64,000 nucleotides of DNA from Acetobacter sicerae (GTDB taxonomy: Bacteria; Pseudomonadota; Alphaproteobacteria; Acetobacterales; Acetobacteraceae): contig NZ_JAAABN010000004.1 of the NCBI RefSeq assembly GCF_011516765.1, positions 236,673 to 300,672 on the forward strand, written 5' to 3'. The notes under the pieces are model-generated. The model searched no databases, had not been told where the DNA came from, and saw only the letters and a list, made by a program, of their open reading frames with translations. Made by a program: the position numbers and the translations under genes. Positions 18,399-27,788 of the stretch are shown piece after piece (the stretch's first letter is position 1; each line of letters begins with the position of its first letter).

Positions 18399-18950
18399 AT
18401 GAACGACGTCGATTTCTCCCTCGCCGGGGCCACTGCTGCGCCCACACAGATTCTGATCGCCCCTCAGGCCGTGCTGCGCCAGAAGGCCCGGATCGTGCGT
18501 CCGGAGGATATGGAGACGCTGAAAGCGACCCTGCCGGGCATGTTCTCAGCCATGTATGCCGCGCCCGGCATCGGTCTGGCGGCCCCTCAGGTCGGGATCA
18601 GCCAGCGCTATGTCATCGTCGACCTGGGCGATAACGAAGACCGCCAGCCGATCGTTCTCATCAATCCCGAGATCCTCACGGAAAGCGAAGTCATGACGCC
18701 GCGTGAGGAGGGCTGCCTCTCCCTTCCCAACCAGTATGCGGAAGTTGTCCGTCCGGAAGCGGTGCGCGTTCGCTGGACGAACGTTGAAGGCGAGCGCTGC
18801 GAGCGCGAAGTGGACGGGCTGCTGGCGACCTGCATCCAGCACGAGATTGATCATCTGGATGGCGTGCTGTTCGTGGATCACCTCTCCACGCTGCGCCGCA
18901 ACATGATCATGCGGCGTCTGGCGAAAGAGCAGAAACTCATCAGGCACTAA
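18399..18950 (+). CDS. def: Peptide deformylase
   Basis: Def removes the formyl group from the N-terminal Met of nascent proteins. All three signature motifs are present: GIGLAAPQVG, EEGCLSLP (metal Cys) and HEIDHLDG (two metal His and the catalytic Glu). The 183-residue length is normal. It is followed by fmt and truA on the same strand; def-fmt is a common bacterial operon because the two enzymes are functionally paired. Confidence 0.97.
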   Translation: MNDVDFSLAGATAAPTQILIAPQAVLRQKARIVRPEDMETLKATLPGMFSAMYAAPGIGLAAPQVGISQRYVIVDLGDNEDRQPIVLINPEILTESEVMTPREEGCLSLPNQYAEVVRPEAVRVRWTNVEGERCEREVDGLLATCIQHEIDHLDGVLFVDHLSTLRRNMIMRRLAKEQKLIRH

Positions 18951-19026
18951 ACGCCACCCGCCACAGATTTCACACTCCGAGCGGACGCTTCCTTCCGCCC
19001 GGACCTGACTTGCGGAGAACAGACCG

Positions 19027-19941
19027 ATGCGTCTGGCCTTTATGGGCACGCCCGATTTCGCCGTTCCGGCGCTCTATGCTCTCCGCGATGCGGGACATGA
19101 GATTGCGGTCGTCTATACCCAGCCTCCGAGACCAGCCGGACGCGGCAAGGCGCTGCGCCCTTCCCCTGTACATCATGCAGCGGAGACGCTCGGCATTCCT
19201 GTGCGCTGTCCGGAAAAGCTGCGAAACAATCAGGAAGAACTGGGCTGGTTCGCCGCGCAGAAGTTCGATGTCGCCATTGTTGCGGCCTACGGCCTGATCC
19301 TGCCGAAAGCGATGCTCGACGCCCCCGAACTGGGCTGCCTGAACATCCACGCCAGCCTGCTTCCGCGCTGGCGGGGCGCGTCTCCGATCCAGAGCGCCAT
19401 TCTGGCCGGAGACAGAGAAAGCGGCGTAACGATCATGCAGATGGATGTCGGTCTGGACACGGGCGACATGCTGTCTTCGGTTGGCGTGCCGATCACGGCC
19501 GTGACGACAGCCACCAGTCTGCATGACGAACTGGCGGCTCTGGGCGCGAAAATGGTGGTGGATGTCCTGCGTGCGCGTCCTCCCGCCATTCCCCAGCCAG
19601 AGGACGGCGTGACTTATGCCGCCCGCCTGACGAAGGAAGATGGCCGCATCGACTGGACTCAGCCTGCCGAGACCATCGACCGGCAGGTGCGCGCCCTCAC
19701 CCCCTGGCCCGGTGCGTTTACGACGCTGGATGGCGTCACTCTGAAGATTGGCGCCGTTGAGGTCGAGGCAGAACGCTTCGGCACGCCGGGCGCGGTTCTG
19801 GATGACCGTCTGACCATGGCGTGCGGCGAAGGTTCGGCCCTCCGTATCTGTCGGATTCAGCGCCCCGGACGCGGCATGATGGACACAGAGGCGTTTCTGC
19901 GCGGGCAACCTGTGGCTGTCGGCACACATCTCGGCTCATGA
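19027..19941 (+). CDS. fmt: Methionyl-tRNA formyltransferase
   Basis: Fmt formylates initiator Met-tRNA with 10-formyltetrahydrofolate. The 304-residue protein starts with the family segment MRLAFMGTPDFAVPAL, and has the catalytic block NIHASLLPRWRGASPIQ (Asn, His) and MQMDVGLDTGDML. A C-terminal tRNA-binding domain follows. It is 76 bases after def and overlaps truA by four bases (ATGA at 19938), so def-fmt-truA is probably one transcript. Confidence 0.97.
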   Translation: MRLAFMGTPDFAVPALYALRDAGHEIAVVYTQPPRPAGRGKALRPSPVHHAAETLGIPVRCPEKLRNNQEELGWFAAQKFDVAIVAAYGLILPKAMLDAPELGCLNIHASLLPRWRGASPIQSAILAGDRESGVTIMQMDVGLDTGDMLSSVGVPITAVTTATSLHDELAALGAKMVVDVLRARPPAIPQPEDGVTYAARLTKEDGRIDWTQPAETIDRQVRALTPWPGAFTTLDGVTLKIGAVEVEAERFGTPGAVLDDRLTMACGEGSALRICRIQRPGRGMMDTEAFLRGQPVAVGTHLGS

Positions 19942-20756
19942 GTGACGGCTCTCCTCCGGCGTTCTTTCGTCAGAGTCATGCGCCGGACGACCGGCAACGC
20001 TGGGCCGTCAAGATCGAGTATGACGGCACCGGTCTGGTGGGCTGGCAGAGACAGAAAACCGGGCTATCCGTTCAGCAACTACTGGAAGAAGCCGCCGCCC
20101 GGCTGGCGGGAGGACGCGAGGTTCCCAGCATCACCGCCGGACGTACGGATGCACGCGTTCATGCCACGGGACAGGTGGCGCATCTGGATTTTCCAATCTC
20201 CCTGCCGCTCAATCCCCGGGCTGTGAGAGACGGCCTTTCCTACCATCTCAAAGACCATCCAATCGTGATTTTGGCAGCGGCTCCTGTGGACCCAGCATGG
20301 AGCGCCCGCTTCTCCGCCGTTCGTCGCCGTTATCGGTACAGACTTCTGAACCGCCCGTCCCGCCCCGGTATCGAAGCCAACAGGGTGTGGCATGTGCGCC
20401 ATCCGCTTGATGTGCCGGCCATGCACTCCGCCGCGCAGATTCTGCTCGGCCAGCATGATTTCTCGACGTTCAGGGCGGTTGCCTGTCAGGCGAAAAGTCC
20501 CGTCCGTACGCTGGACCGGCTGGATATTACCCGTGACGGCGAGATGATTCTGTTCGATGTCGAAGCCCGCTCCTTCCTGCATCATCAGGTGAGGAATCTG
20601 GTCGGCACGCTGCAACTCGTCGGCTGTGGCCGCTGGGACGCTGAACGATTGCGGACGGCGCTGGAAGCGCGTGACCGATGCGCAGGCGGGCCAACCGCCC
20701 CTTCTGAGGGCCTGTATCTGGTGGGCGTGGATTACGATCCTGATCCTTTTGGGTAA
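19938..20756 (+). CDS. truA: tRNA pseudouridine(38-40) synthase
   Basis: TruA converts uridines 38-40 of the anticodon stem to pseudouridine. The catalytic Asp is in AGRTDARVHATGQVAH, and the fold elements IEYDGTGLVGWQRQ and FLHHQVRNLVGTL are typical. ATG 19938 overlaps the fmt stop as ATGA; the 272-residue product fits the family. The frame is open further upstream, inside fmt, but that extension is antisense-like noise. Confidence 0.96.
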   Translation: MSDGSPPAFFRQSHAPDDRQRWAVKIEYDGTGLVGWQRQKTGLSVQQLLEEAAARLAGGREVPSITAGRTDARVHATGQVAHLDFPISLPLNPRAVRDGLSYHLKDHPIVILAAAPVDPAWSARFSAVRRRYRYRLLNRPSRPGIEANRVWHVRHPLDVPAMHSAAQILLGQHDFSTFRAVACQAKSPVRTLDRLDITRDGEMILFDVEARSFLHHQVRNLVGTLQLVGCGRWDAERLRTALEARDRCAGGPTAPSEGLYLVGVDYDPDPFG

Positions 20757-20795
20757 TCAGGCCAATCCAGATCAGGTCTTACGCACAAACCAAGA

Positions 20796-21455
20796 TTACA
20801 GTTTGCTTTCTTCGATCCATTCACGTGGCGTTTCCGGAAAAAATATTTCCGCATTACATGGATGACTTGCTGCTTTATCTTTCACCAGATCACCCAGAAA
20901 ATCCATAAATTCCTGATGATTGGTTGCTATATTCATCTCAAAAACCGTATTTTTCGGATCTTCTATTGGGGGAAGCAGATTATCTCCCTTACAAAATAGA
21001 TAGATATCCTTATATATTTTGAAAATTTTATCGAATTTTTCTTTAAACCAGTCATCCTGATTATCTGGAATTCTTACATTGTGAGAAAGCGCATTCAGAA
21101 AGTCTACATGTGAAATCAGTCTTTCTGTTATCGGAGTATAATAGGTTAGAAATTCATTTCCTTTTATTTCATATTTTATACCAACAACATCATCTGTATA
21201 ATGAATTTCTCTGTGAACTTTCCTTACGTGCTTCGCTCCATCCTTCAATCTCCAACCCTGCACGTACTTGCACGCTTTCCTGGTATAGGAATCATAATCC
21301 GAACCAAAACTTTCAATCACTTCCTTGTAAAGATCGACACGGCTCTGAAAGGTGTTTCTCAACTCCAGAGCAGCATAAAAAAGATTTTCCTTTTTACGTG
21401 ATCTTATAAGAAGTCTGGCCCTTTCCAGATAATCCGACGCACCAGTGCCATACAT
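20796..21455 (-). CDS. AT-rich orphan protein of unknown function
   Basis: The 219-residue soluble protein is rich in Lys, Asp, Tyr and Phe (KIFKIYKDIYLFCKGD) and has no signal peptide. Base composition is visibly AT-rich compared with both flanks, which suggests recent acquisition. The N-terminal part (LERARLLIRSRKKENLFYAALELR) resembles a helical bundle. ATG 21455 (MYGTGASDYL) has GGGAG about 9 bases upstream; the frame extends to 21578 in GC-richer sequence that is unlikely to be coding. It lies alone between truA and hpnN. I recognise no family. Confidence 0.68.
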   Translation of the reverse strand: MYGTGASDYLERARLLIRSRKKENLFYAALELRNTFQSRVDLYKEVIESFGSDYDSYTRKACKYVQGWRLKDGAKHVRKVHREIHYTDDVVGIKYEIKGNEFLTYYTPITERLISHVDFLNALSHNVRIPDNQDDWFKEKFDKIFKIYKDIYLFCKGDNLLPPIEDPKNTVFEMNIATNHQEFMDFLGDLVKDKAASHPCNAEIFFPETPREWIEESKL

Positions 21456-21663
21456 CGCTCTATGCTCCCGACAGAATGAAGCTACGTGCTGTGCAGTAAA
21501 GCACCGGCATCTTTTTCCGCCAACGGAGACACTTTCCCGGTTCCCTCTTGCGTCCCGTCGCCGGTTCAGCCAAACCAACCCTTTACTTCAACTTGCGCTG
21601 GTCACGGGATTATCGGGACTGGCCAATCTTGCGCTGTCAACGGCAAGGGCCTGAAGACCTCAC

Positions 21664-24258
21664 ATGATCTCCCTTTTCATCGGCCGACTTATCGTCCTGT
21701 GCGCCAAGCGCGCTTCTCTCGTCGTCGCACTGTTCATGCTGCTGGCCGCGACGTCCGTCTGGGTGAGCTACAATCACCTTGGCGTGACCACCGACACGGA
21801 CAAGATGCTGTCCGACAAGCTGGCCTGGAAAAAGCGCTCCGACATGATGGGGAAGCTGTTCCCACAGAAGGACAATCTTCTGGTCGCGGTCATCGAGGCC
21901 GACCTGCCTGAAGAAGGACGCGCCACGGCGCGCGCTCTGGCCGACAGACTGTCCGGAGATCACGACCACTTCAACTATATCCGCCTGCCGGACGACAACG
22001 CCTATCTCAACCGCAACGGGCTGATGTTTCTTGACCAGAAGGCTCTCGCCAAGGTTCTGGACGACACCGTTGCCGCCCAGCCTTTCCTTGGCGCTCTGGC
22101 AGCCGACCCGTCAGCGCGTGGTCTTTTTGACTCCCTCGGGCTGATCGCGGAGGGCGTCAAACGGGGCCAGGCCAATATGGCTGGCTTTCAGGCTCCCCTG
22201 AACGGCTTCGCCAACAGTCTCGAAGCCGCAGCGAACGGACATCCCGAGTTTCTGTCATGGCAGCAGCTTCTGGCTGGAAATCTGACGGATCTGGCAGGCC
22301 GCTACCAGTTCGTGATGACACAGCCGAAGCTGGATTATGGTTCTTTCCAGCCGGGCGGCGCTGCATCCGATGCCATTCGCGCTGCTGCTAAAGACCTGGA
22401 ATTCGTGAAAACAGGTCATGCCCATGTCTATCTGACAGGCGATGTGCAGATCAGTGACGAAGAATTCGCCACCGTCGCCGACGGCATGGTCGCCGGCCTG
22501 CTGGGCTCACTGGCGCTCGTCATTCTGTGGCTGACACTGGCCGTTCATACTTGGCGCGTCATTGTGCCGATCGTGATCACGCTCATCACCGGTCTGCTCC
22601 TGACCACAGGTTTCGCAGCCGTCGCTGTCGGCACGTTGAACCTGATCTCCGTGGCGTTCGCCATCCTGTTTGTCGGTATCGCCGTCGATTTCGCCATCCA
22701 GTTCTCAGTGCGTTTGCGCGGACAGCAGCCCACACAGACCGGTGAAGCCGGTCTGGAAGAGGCGCTGTTCAAGACCGGTGAGGAAACCGGCCATCAGATT
22801 CTGGTCGCGGCTCTGGCGACAGCCGCGGGCTTCCTCGCCTTCACGCCAACAGCGTTTCTGGGCGTTGCGGAACTGGGACTGATCGCAGGCATTGGCATGC
22901 TGGTCGCGTTTGTGTGCACCATTCTGCTCCTGCCCGCCCTCCTGCGCCTTTTCCGCCCGTCGATCGACCATGCCCGGACGGGCTATGTCTTCATGAAACC
23001 GGTTGATCGGATGATCCGCCACTGGCGCAAGCCTCTGCTCGCCATTTTTGCAGTCGTCGCGGTGGCGGGTATTGTCCTGATCCCAAGCCTGAAATTCGAC
23101 GGAGATCCGTTGCACACCAAGGACCCGAAGTCCGAAGGCATGCGGACCCTGCATCTGCTGATGAGCAATCCGGTCTCATCACCCTATAGCGCCGAATATC
23201 TCGCTCCCAATCTCGATGCCGCCAAAGCCATGGCCGACAAGGCCGGAAAGCTGCCGGGTGTGCATGACGCCATGTGGCTCGGCTCCTATGTTCCGGAAGA
23301 TCAGGATACGAAGCTGGCGTTAATTCAGGATGCCGCACAGATCCTTATCCCCGGTCTGGCCGTGCAGAACACGCAGGCAGCGCCGGATGCCGCCGCGGTG
23401 AAGGCTTCCGCGGCCTCCGCTGCTACAGCGCTTTCAGGTATTCTGGACGACCTTGCTCCCACAGACCCGCTGCGCCGTATTCAGGCCGCGCTGGCAAAAC
23501 TGGCGACGGCTCCAGATGAGCTGGCCATGCAGACCAATGACGCGCTGGTCCGCTTCCTGCCCATGCAGCTCGATACGCTGAAAGATGTGCTGTCCGCCCA
23601 GCCGGTCACCCTCAAGGATGTTCCGGATGTCATCAAACGTGATTATCTACTTCCGGATGGACGCGCTCTGGTGGAGATTCATCCCAGCGGCCTGATGTCG
23701 AAGCCCGGCGCGCTCCACACTTTCGTCAAGACAGTCCGTCCGCTTTCACCTGAAATGGCCGGATCAGCCGTGGACATTGTCGAAAGCGCGAAAACCATTG
23801 TCGGAGCGTTCAAGACGGCCGCCATTTCCGCCATCATCATGATTGCGATCATCCTGTTGTTCGCCCTGCGCAAGGTTCTGGACATGGGGCTTGTTCTGGC
23901 TCCCCTGCTGTTGTCCGCCCTGATGACCGTGATCCTGATCAGAGTGGTCCCGGAAACCCTGAACTTCGCCAATATCATCGCACTCCCTCTCCTGCTGGGC
24001 GTAGGGGTGTCGTTCAACATCTACTTCGTGATGAACTGGCGGGCGGGCGTGCAGTATCCCCTCGCCTCGCCGACCGCGCGCGCCGTGCTGTTCTCGGCCC
24101 TGACGACCGGCACAGCCTTCGGCTCACTGGCGCTTTCCCATCATCCCGGCACCGCCAGCATGGGACGTCTTCTGCTGCTTTCTCTGGGCTGCACGCTTCT
24201 GGCGACGCTGGTGTTCATTCCTGCCCTGTTGCCGAAGCGGTCGATCGATCAGGAATAG
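21664..24258 (+). CDS. hpnN: Hopanoid biosynthesis-associated RND transporter HpnN
   Basis: The 864-residue inner-membrane protein has two repeats, each made of a periplasmic loop and a cluster of six hydrophobic segments (MMPL/RND type). The first cluster carries LFVGIAVDFAIQFSVRLRG, and the second GVGVSFNIYFVMNWRAG. HpnN moves hopanoids from the inner to the outer membrane, where they order lipids and support acid and ethanol tolerance in acetic acid bacteria. Other hpn genes are not in the window. A strong terminator follows, so it is probably a single transcription unit. Confidence 0.9.
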   Translation: MISLFIGRLIVLCAKRASLVVALFMLLAATSVWVSYNHLGVTTDTDKMLSDKLAWKKRSDMMGKLFPQKDNLLVAVIEADLPEEGRATARALADRLSGDHDHFNYIRLPDDNAYLNRNGLMFLDQKALAKVLDDTVAAQPFLGALAADPSARGLFDSLGLIAEGVKRGQANMAGFQAPLNGFANSLEAAANGHPEFLSWQQLLAGNLTDLAGRYQFVMTQPKLDYGSFQPGGAASDAIRAAAKDLEFVKTGHAHVYLTGDVQISDEEFATVADGMVAGLLGSLALVILWLTLAVHTWRVIVPIVITLITGLLLTTGFAAVAVGTLNLISVAFAILFVGIAVDFAIQFSVRLRGQQPTQTGEAGLEEALFKTGEETGHQILVAALATAAGFLAFTPTAFLGVAELGLIAGIGMLVAFVCTILLLPALLRLFRPSIDHARTGYVFMKPVDRMIRHWRKPLLAIFAVVAVAGIVLIPSLKFDGDPLHTKDPKSEGMRTLHLLMSNPVSSPYSAEYLAPNLDAAKAMADKAGKLPGVHDAMWLGSYVPEDQDTKLALIQDAAQILIPGLAVQNTQAAPDAAAVKASAASAATALSGILDDLAPTDPLRRIQAALAKLATAPDELAMQTNDALVRFLPMQLDTLKDVLSAQPVTLKDVPDVIKRDYLLPDGRALVEIHPSGLMSKPGALHTFVKTVRPLSPEMAGSAVDIVESAKTIVGAFKTAAISAIIMIAIILLFALRKVLDMGLVLAPLLLSALMTVILIRVVPETLNFANIIALPLLLGVGVSFNIYFVMNWRAGVQYPLASPTARAVLFSALTTGTAFGSLALSHHPGTASMGRLLLLSLGCTLLATLVFIPALLPKRSIDQE

Positions 24259-24283
24259 AAACCGCTTTTTCTGGAAAACAAGA

Positions 24284-24316
24284 AACACGCGAGAGCTCTG
24301 TTCTCGCGTGTTTTTT
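24284..24316 (+). terminator. Rho-independent terminator after hpnN
   Basis: AACACGCGAGA (24284-24294) pairs with TCTCGCGTGTT (24302-24312), followed by a T6 run. It ends hpnN transcription. Confidence 0.9.
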
Positions 24317-24557
24317 ATTTCAGTTCGTAGTAACAAGCGCGAAATTTCCAGAATGACAGCGTACCTGCGCCGCTCCATGACCATCGATTAACCGCCACAC
24401 GAGAAAGCTGTTTCGTAACAAGACACAGGTCATGGACAATAAAACTTACTTATTCCATCTTCTTTACACGGACGACGGGTTGAGGAGCTTCTGCAGCCAG
24501 CTCTCAGACTGTACGAATAGACTTTTGCAATCGCCTGCAAGCCGATAAAGATAAAGG

Positions 24558-27329
24558 ATGCGCAGATTTATGATGCAGCATGATCTTTTAAACGCCGATA
24601 TGGCGCTTGCACGAATGGTATTAGCTGAAGTCGGCGTCCTTGAACGCCAACTGGTCAGATGGATGGCGGAAATGCACCAGATTGACCGGCATATTTTCTG
24701 GAACATTCATTGTGCCTGGAAAGAACAGCGGCTCGCCACGCTGAACAGATATTACGGCAGCACAGTCCCACGATCATTCATCAAAAGCCTTAACAACGAT
24801 GAAGCGCCACTCAAAACCTGCATGGCGACTGACCTGCCAAATATCGGTCCCCTTCCGAAACCTCCTGAGTGGCTAGAAAATTTTTCCAGTCTGGAAAATC
24901 GCCATGCACCTGAAATGGTCGCGGCGCGTCGTATTCTCGCTCAGAGAACAAAACCTGCTCCAGCAGCGCTTTTTGTGCCGGAACCGGGTCTGCAGAGCTA
25001 TTTAGCTTCATTCAAAAGCACAGGAACAAGCCTTCCAGACGAACAATGGTTCGATCAGGCCGTACAGGACCAGGAAACCCTCTCTCGCGACTTTCCCGCA
25101 CTCTACTGGTTGGGACGTGAATCCCTGTTACGACGCAACCAAAAAACGTCGCCGGATCTCATGGATGCCCGCCTGGAATTCTTCCAGATACCGGACACAC
25201 CACAACCATCACGGAAGACTTTATCGCTTTTCGCCAAAAGGCTTGCAGAACCGGATGGTAACCGCGAACTCGACTTCGCACGCAACCTTCTCCAAGGATA
25301 TTACCAACTTTCCCTGTCGCAGCCTTACCGCTCTACTCCTCTCGGACTGCCCCCCCTTTATCGGGCTGCCATTCTTCCGCAATTTGTAGCGCTGATTAGA
25401 CAGGTGCATTCGGCGACCGGATCAATCAGGAAAACAGCAGAAGCATTCCTGCAAACCCCTGGGTTTTACAGCTTCCGTCATGGCAGATTGCCCGATGCTG
25501 GCATCATGGCGTTTGGGGCATGGGACAGTGTACGCACAAAAAATTCAGACATCAGAAAACCCAATATAAAAAAAGTAATTTTTGATAATATCCGACCAGC
25601 ATGTCTCTGTATGATAACAGCCGCCCGTGACCCTGCGGATGTCGACTGGTTACTGCCGCAAGGTATTGACGCCATCAAGAAAGAAGACGTTTCGTTCTTC
25701 AACCGTCTCGTTTCCGCCATCGGCGCTATCGGCACACCTCAAGCGCTGCGGGGACTGACCCATCTGCGCGCAAAAACCCGCCATGCGACCATGCTATCTC
25801 ACCTCAATAAAATACTTGCACAGGCGTCCGCAGCTCTCGGTCTGACGACAGTCGAAGCAGAGGAGTTCATTGCACTGGACCATGGACTGGATACGCAGCA
25901 CCGTCGTCGCGAAAACCTTGTCAACGGAGTGTCGGTTGTCCTGAGTATCGCAGGATCTGGTCAGGGCGTAATTCATTATGAAGATGCGACAGGCTCTACT
26001 TTAAGCAAACTGCCCGCTGCCATACGCAAAGAAACAGGGTGCGATGCGATCCTCCGCAGAACACGGGCAGATGCAAAGCAGCTTTCCGCCGACATGACAC
26101 TGCACCGTCAGAGGCTGGAACGATCATGGCTGACCGGACAAACCTGGTCATGGCCGATCTTTGAAGAACGCTGGCTTCTGCACCCTGTGCTGGGATGGCT
26201 GGCGCGGAAACAGATATGGCTGATAGCCATGCCCGGCAAACCGCTTCAAACCTGCATGATCAGACAGGATGGCACACTGCTGGACCCCAACGGCAACACG
26301 ATCTCGCCTCTTTCGCCGGATGCACTTCTGAGCCTGTGGCACCCGCTACATGCAGCGGAATCAGAGACCATCGCACAATGGCGCACAACACTCGCACATC
26401 TGCAGATCTTACAGCCCATCCGGCAGGCATGGCGGGAGACTTACACAATAACCCGGTCAGAACGGGAAACGTCTCCCGCTTCCTACCGCTACGCACGGCG
26501 CATTCTGAATCAGGCTCAGGTAATCCAGATCGGGCGACAGAGAGGCTGGCGTATTCGCACGCTGACCGGTCACATGCCCTCCAGTGAAAGCGCACCCTGG
26601 ACATTTCAGGTGCCTGCTCACGGCGTTTATGTCGAGTTCCGGACGGGTGGTGTCGGCGACAGTAAAAATTACGACTGGTCGGGCGTTTTTACCCACGTCA
26701 TGACGGATAGAATCAGGTTCTGCATCCTGAAAGATGAGGGGAACTGGAGCTATGACGGCAGTAAAAAACTGCGAGAAACAGGCACGCCAGTCCGTCTGGC
26801 TGATATCGATCGTATCGTTTTCTCGGAAGTGATGCGGGACGTTGATCTCATGGTGAGCACCACGACCAGCAACATCACGTTCGATCCCGAAACACTTTTC
26901 TCCATACCGGATCTCGCTCTCTGGCGTCGTCAGAGCGGTCTTGAAGACATCACACTCCCCAAAGAGCCTCATTTCGGAAATATTGCTCTGGGCCGCAGAC
27001 AGTTTCTTGAGGCCCTACTGCTGGAACTGGGTATGGAAAATGCAGTTACCCTTGAAAAACATCATGCTCTTGTAAATGGAAAATGTTATCGCTATCGAAT
27101 TCATCTGGGCAGCGGTGACATCATGGTCCTTCCGCAACAACGCCAATTGGTCGTGGAAGACAGGAAGATGGCATCCCTTCGCAAAAGCCTCCCCTCATAT
27201 CGGCCGCTCCACGACGACGCGCAGATGGATTCAATCCTGCAAAAGATCGTCATGTTGATACGGGATGATCGCATCCGCGATCAGTCCATTCTGGATCAGC
27301 TCAATGCTCTGGGAGATGAAGCTGGATAA
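24558..27329 (+). CDS. DUF4132 domain-containing protein
   Basis: This is a large cytosolic protein (923 residues) with no signal peptide. The central part with HPVLGWLARKQIWLI (about residues 540-555) and the C-terminal block ALGRRQFLEALLLELG match the DUF4132 (MolR/YehI-like) group, whose molecular function is not established. The first 450 residues are helical and repeat-like (HEAT-like segments such as FFNRLVSAIGAIGTPQALRGL). ATGs at 24570 and 24573 are alternative starts. It is preceded by a terminator and followed 80 bases later by a small periplasmic protein. Confidence 0.82.
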   Translation: MRRFMMQHDLLNADMALARMVLAEVGVLERQLVRWMAEMHQIDRHIFWNIHCAWKEQRLATLNRYYGSTVPRSFIKSLNNDEAPLKTCMATDLPNIGPLPKPPEWLENFSSLENRHAPEMVAARRILAQRTKPAPAALFVPEPGLQSYLASFKSTGTSLPDEQWFDQAVQDQETLSRDFPALYWLGRESLLRRNQKTSPDLMDARLEFFQIPDTPQPSRKTLSLFAKRLAEPDGNRELDFARNLLQGYYQLSLSQPYRSTPLGLPPLYRAAILPQFVALIRQVHSATGSIRKTAEAFLQTPGFYSFRHGRLPDAGIMAFGAWDSVRTKNSDIRKPNIKKVIFDNIRPACLCMITAARDPADVDWLLPQGIDAIKKEDVSFFNRLVSAIGAIGTPQALRGLTHLRAKTRHATMLSHLNKILAQASAALGLTTVEAEEFIALDHGLDTQHRRRENLVNGVSVVLSIAGSGQGVIHYEDATGSTLSKLPAAIRKETGCDAILRRTRADAKQLSADMTLHRQRLERSWLTGQTWSWPIFEERWLLHPVLGWLARKQIWLIAMPGKPLQTCMIRQDGTLLDPNGNTISPLSPDALLSLWHPLHAAESETIAQWRTTLAHLQILQPIRQAWRETYTITRSERETSPASYRYARRILNQAQVIQIGRQRGWRIRTLTGHMPSSESAPWTFQVPAHGVYVEFRTGGVGDSKNYDWSGVFTHVMTDRIRFCILKDEGNWSYDGSKKLRETGTPVRLADIDRIVFSEVMRDVDLMVSTTTSNITFDPETLFSIPDLALWRRQSGLEDITLPKEPHFGNIALGRRQFLEALLLELGMENAVTLEKHHALVNGKCYRYRIHLGSGDIMVLPQQRQLVVEDRKMASLRKSLPSYRPLHDDAQMDSILQKIVMLIRDDRIRDQSILDQLNALGDEAG

Positions 27330-27409
27330 CATCCTAAGGTACACCGAGGCCAGGGGTTACGATACCTTTACCAGCCCGTGCCATTCAGGGCGCAAGGAAA
27401 CCCTGAAAC

Positions 27410-27769
27410 ATGCGCCCATACCTTACCCATCTTGCCCTGATCCTTTTTGTGAGTTTTTGTATCGACTCACACTGGGCTATTGCCCAGTCTGTCAATCTGG
27501 AGGCTCTACATCTTCCTTATGACGGATTTTGTGAGACTGTCGCACAGGCTTTAAAGAACTACCCACCCAGCACGCCTGATGCCGCAGAAGCCAATAAACG
27601 CTGGTGGAATGGGGCCATGGCTGCCGGAGGCATACCGCCCTACAATATCGAATATGACCACTACCGTATCATTGATGAGTTCTTTGACGCCTGCCGTCCA
27701 AGTCCACACACTCCGATCAAACCGATCATGAGAAATATCGGTCTTCAGCACAGGTGGATTCTGAATTAG
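27410..27769 (+). CDS. Small secreted protein with a Cys pair
   Basis: The 119-residue product has a Sec signal peptide (residues about 1-25, cleavage near AIA-Q). The mature 94 residues contain two Cys (FCETVA and FFDACRP) about 53 residues apart, an arrangement like that of HdeA/HdeB acid chaperones, but overall similarity is too weak to name it. AAGGAAA about 10 bases upstream supports ATG 27410. It follows the DUF4132 gene and is convergent with the phosphoesterase gene. Confidence 0.68.
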   Translation: MRPYLTHLALILFVSFCIDSHWAIAQSVNLEALHLPYDGFCETVAQALKNYPPSTPDAAEANKRWWNGAMAAGGIPPYNIEYDHYRIIDEFFDACRPSPHTPIKPIMRNIGLQHRWILN

Positions 27770-27788
27770 AGCATCACAGGCGTAAGTC

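Noticed and set aside
21456..21578. Upstream extension of the AT-rich orphan
   Set aside because: The added sequence is GC-rich with many Arg and Cys codons, unlike the rest, and ATG 21455 has its own ribosome site.
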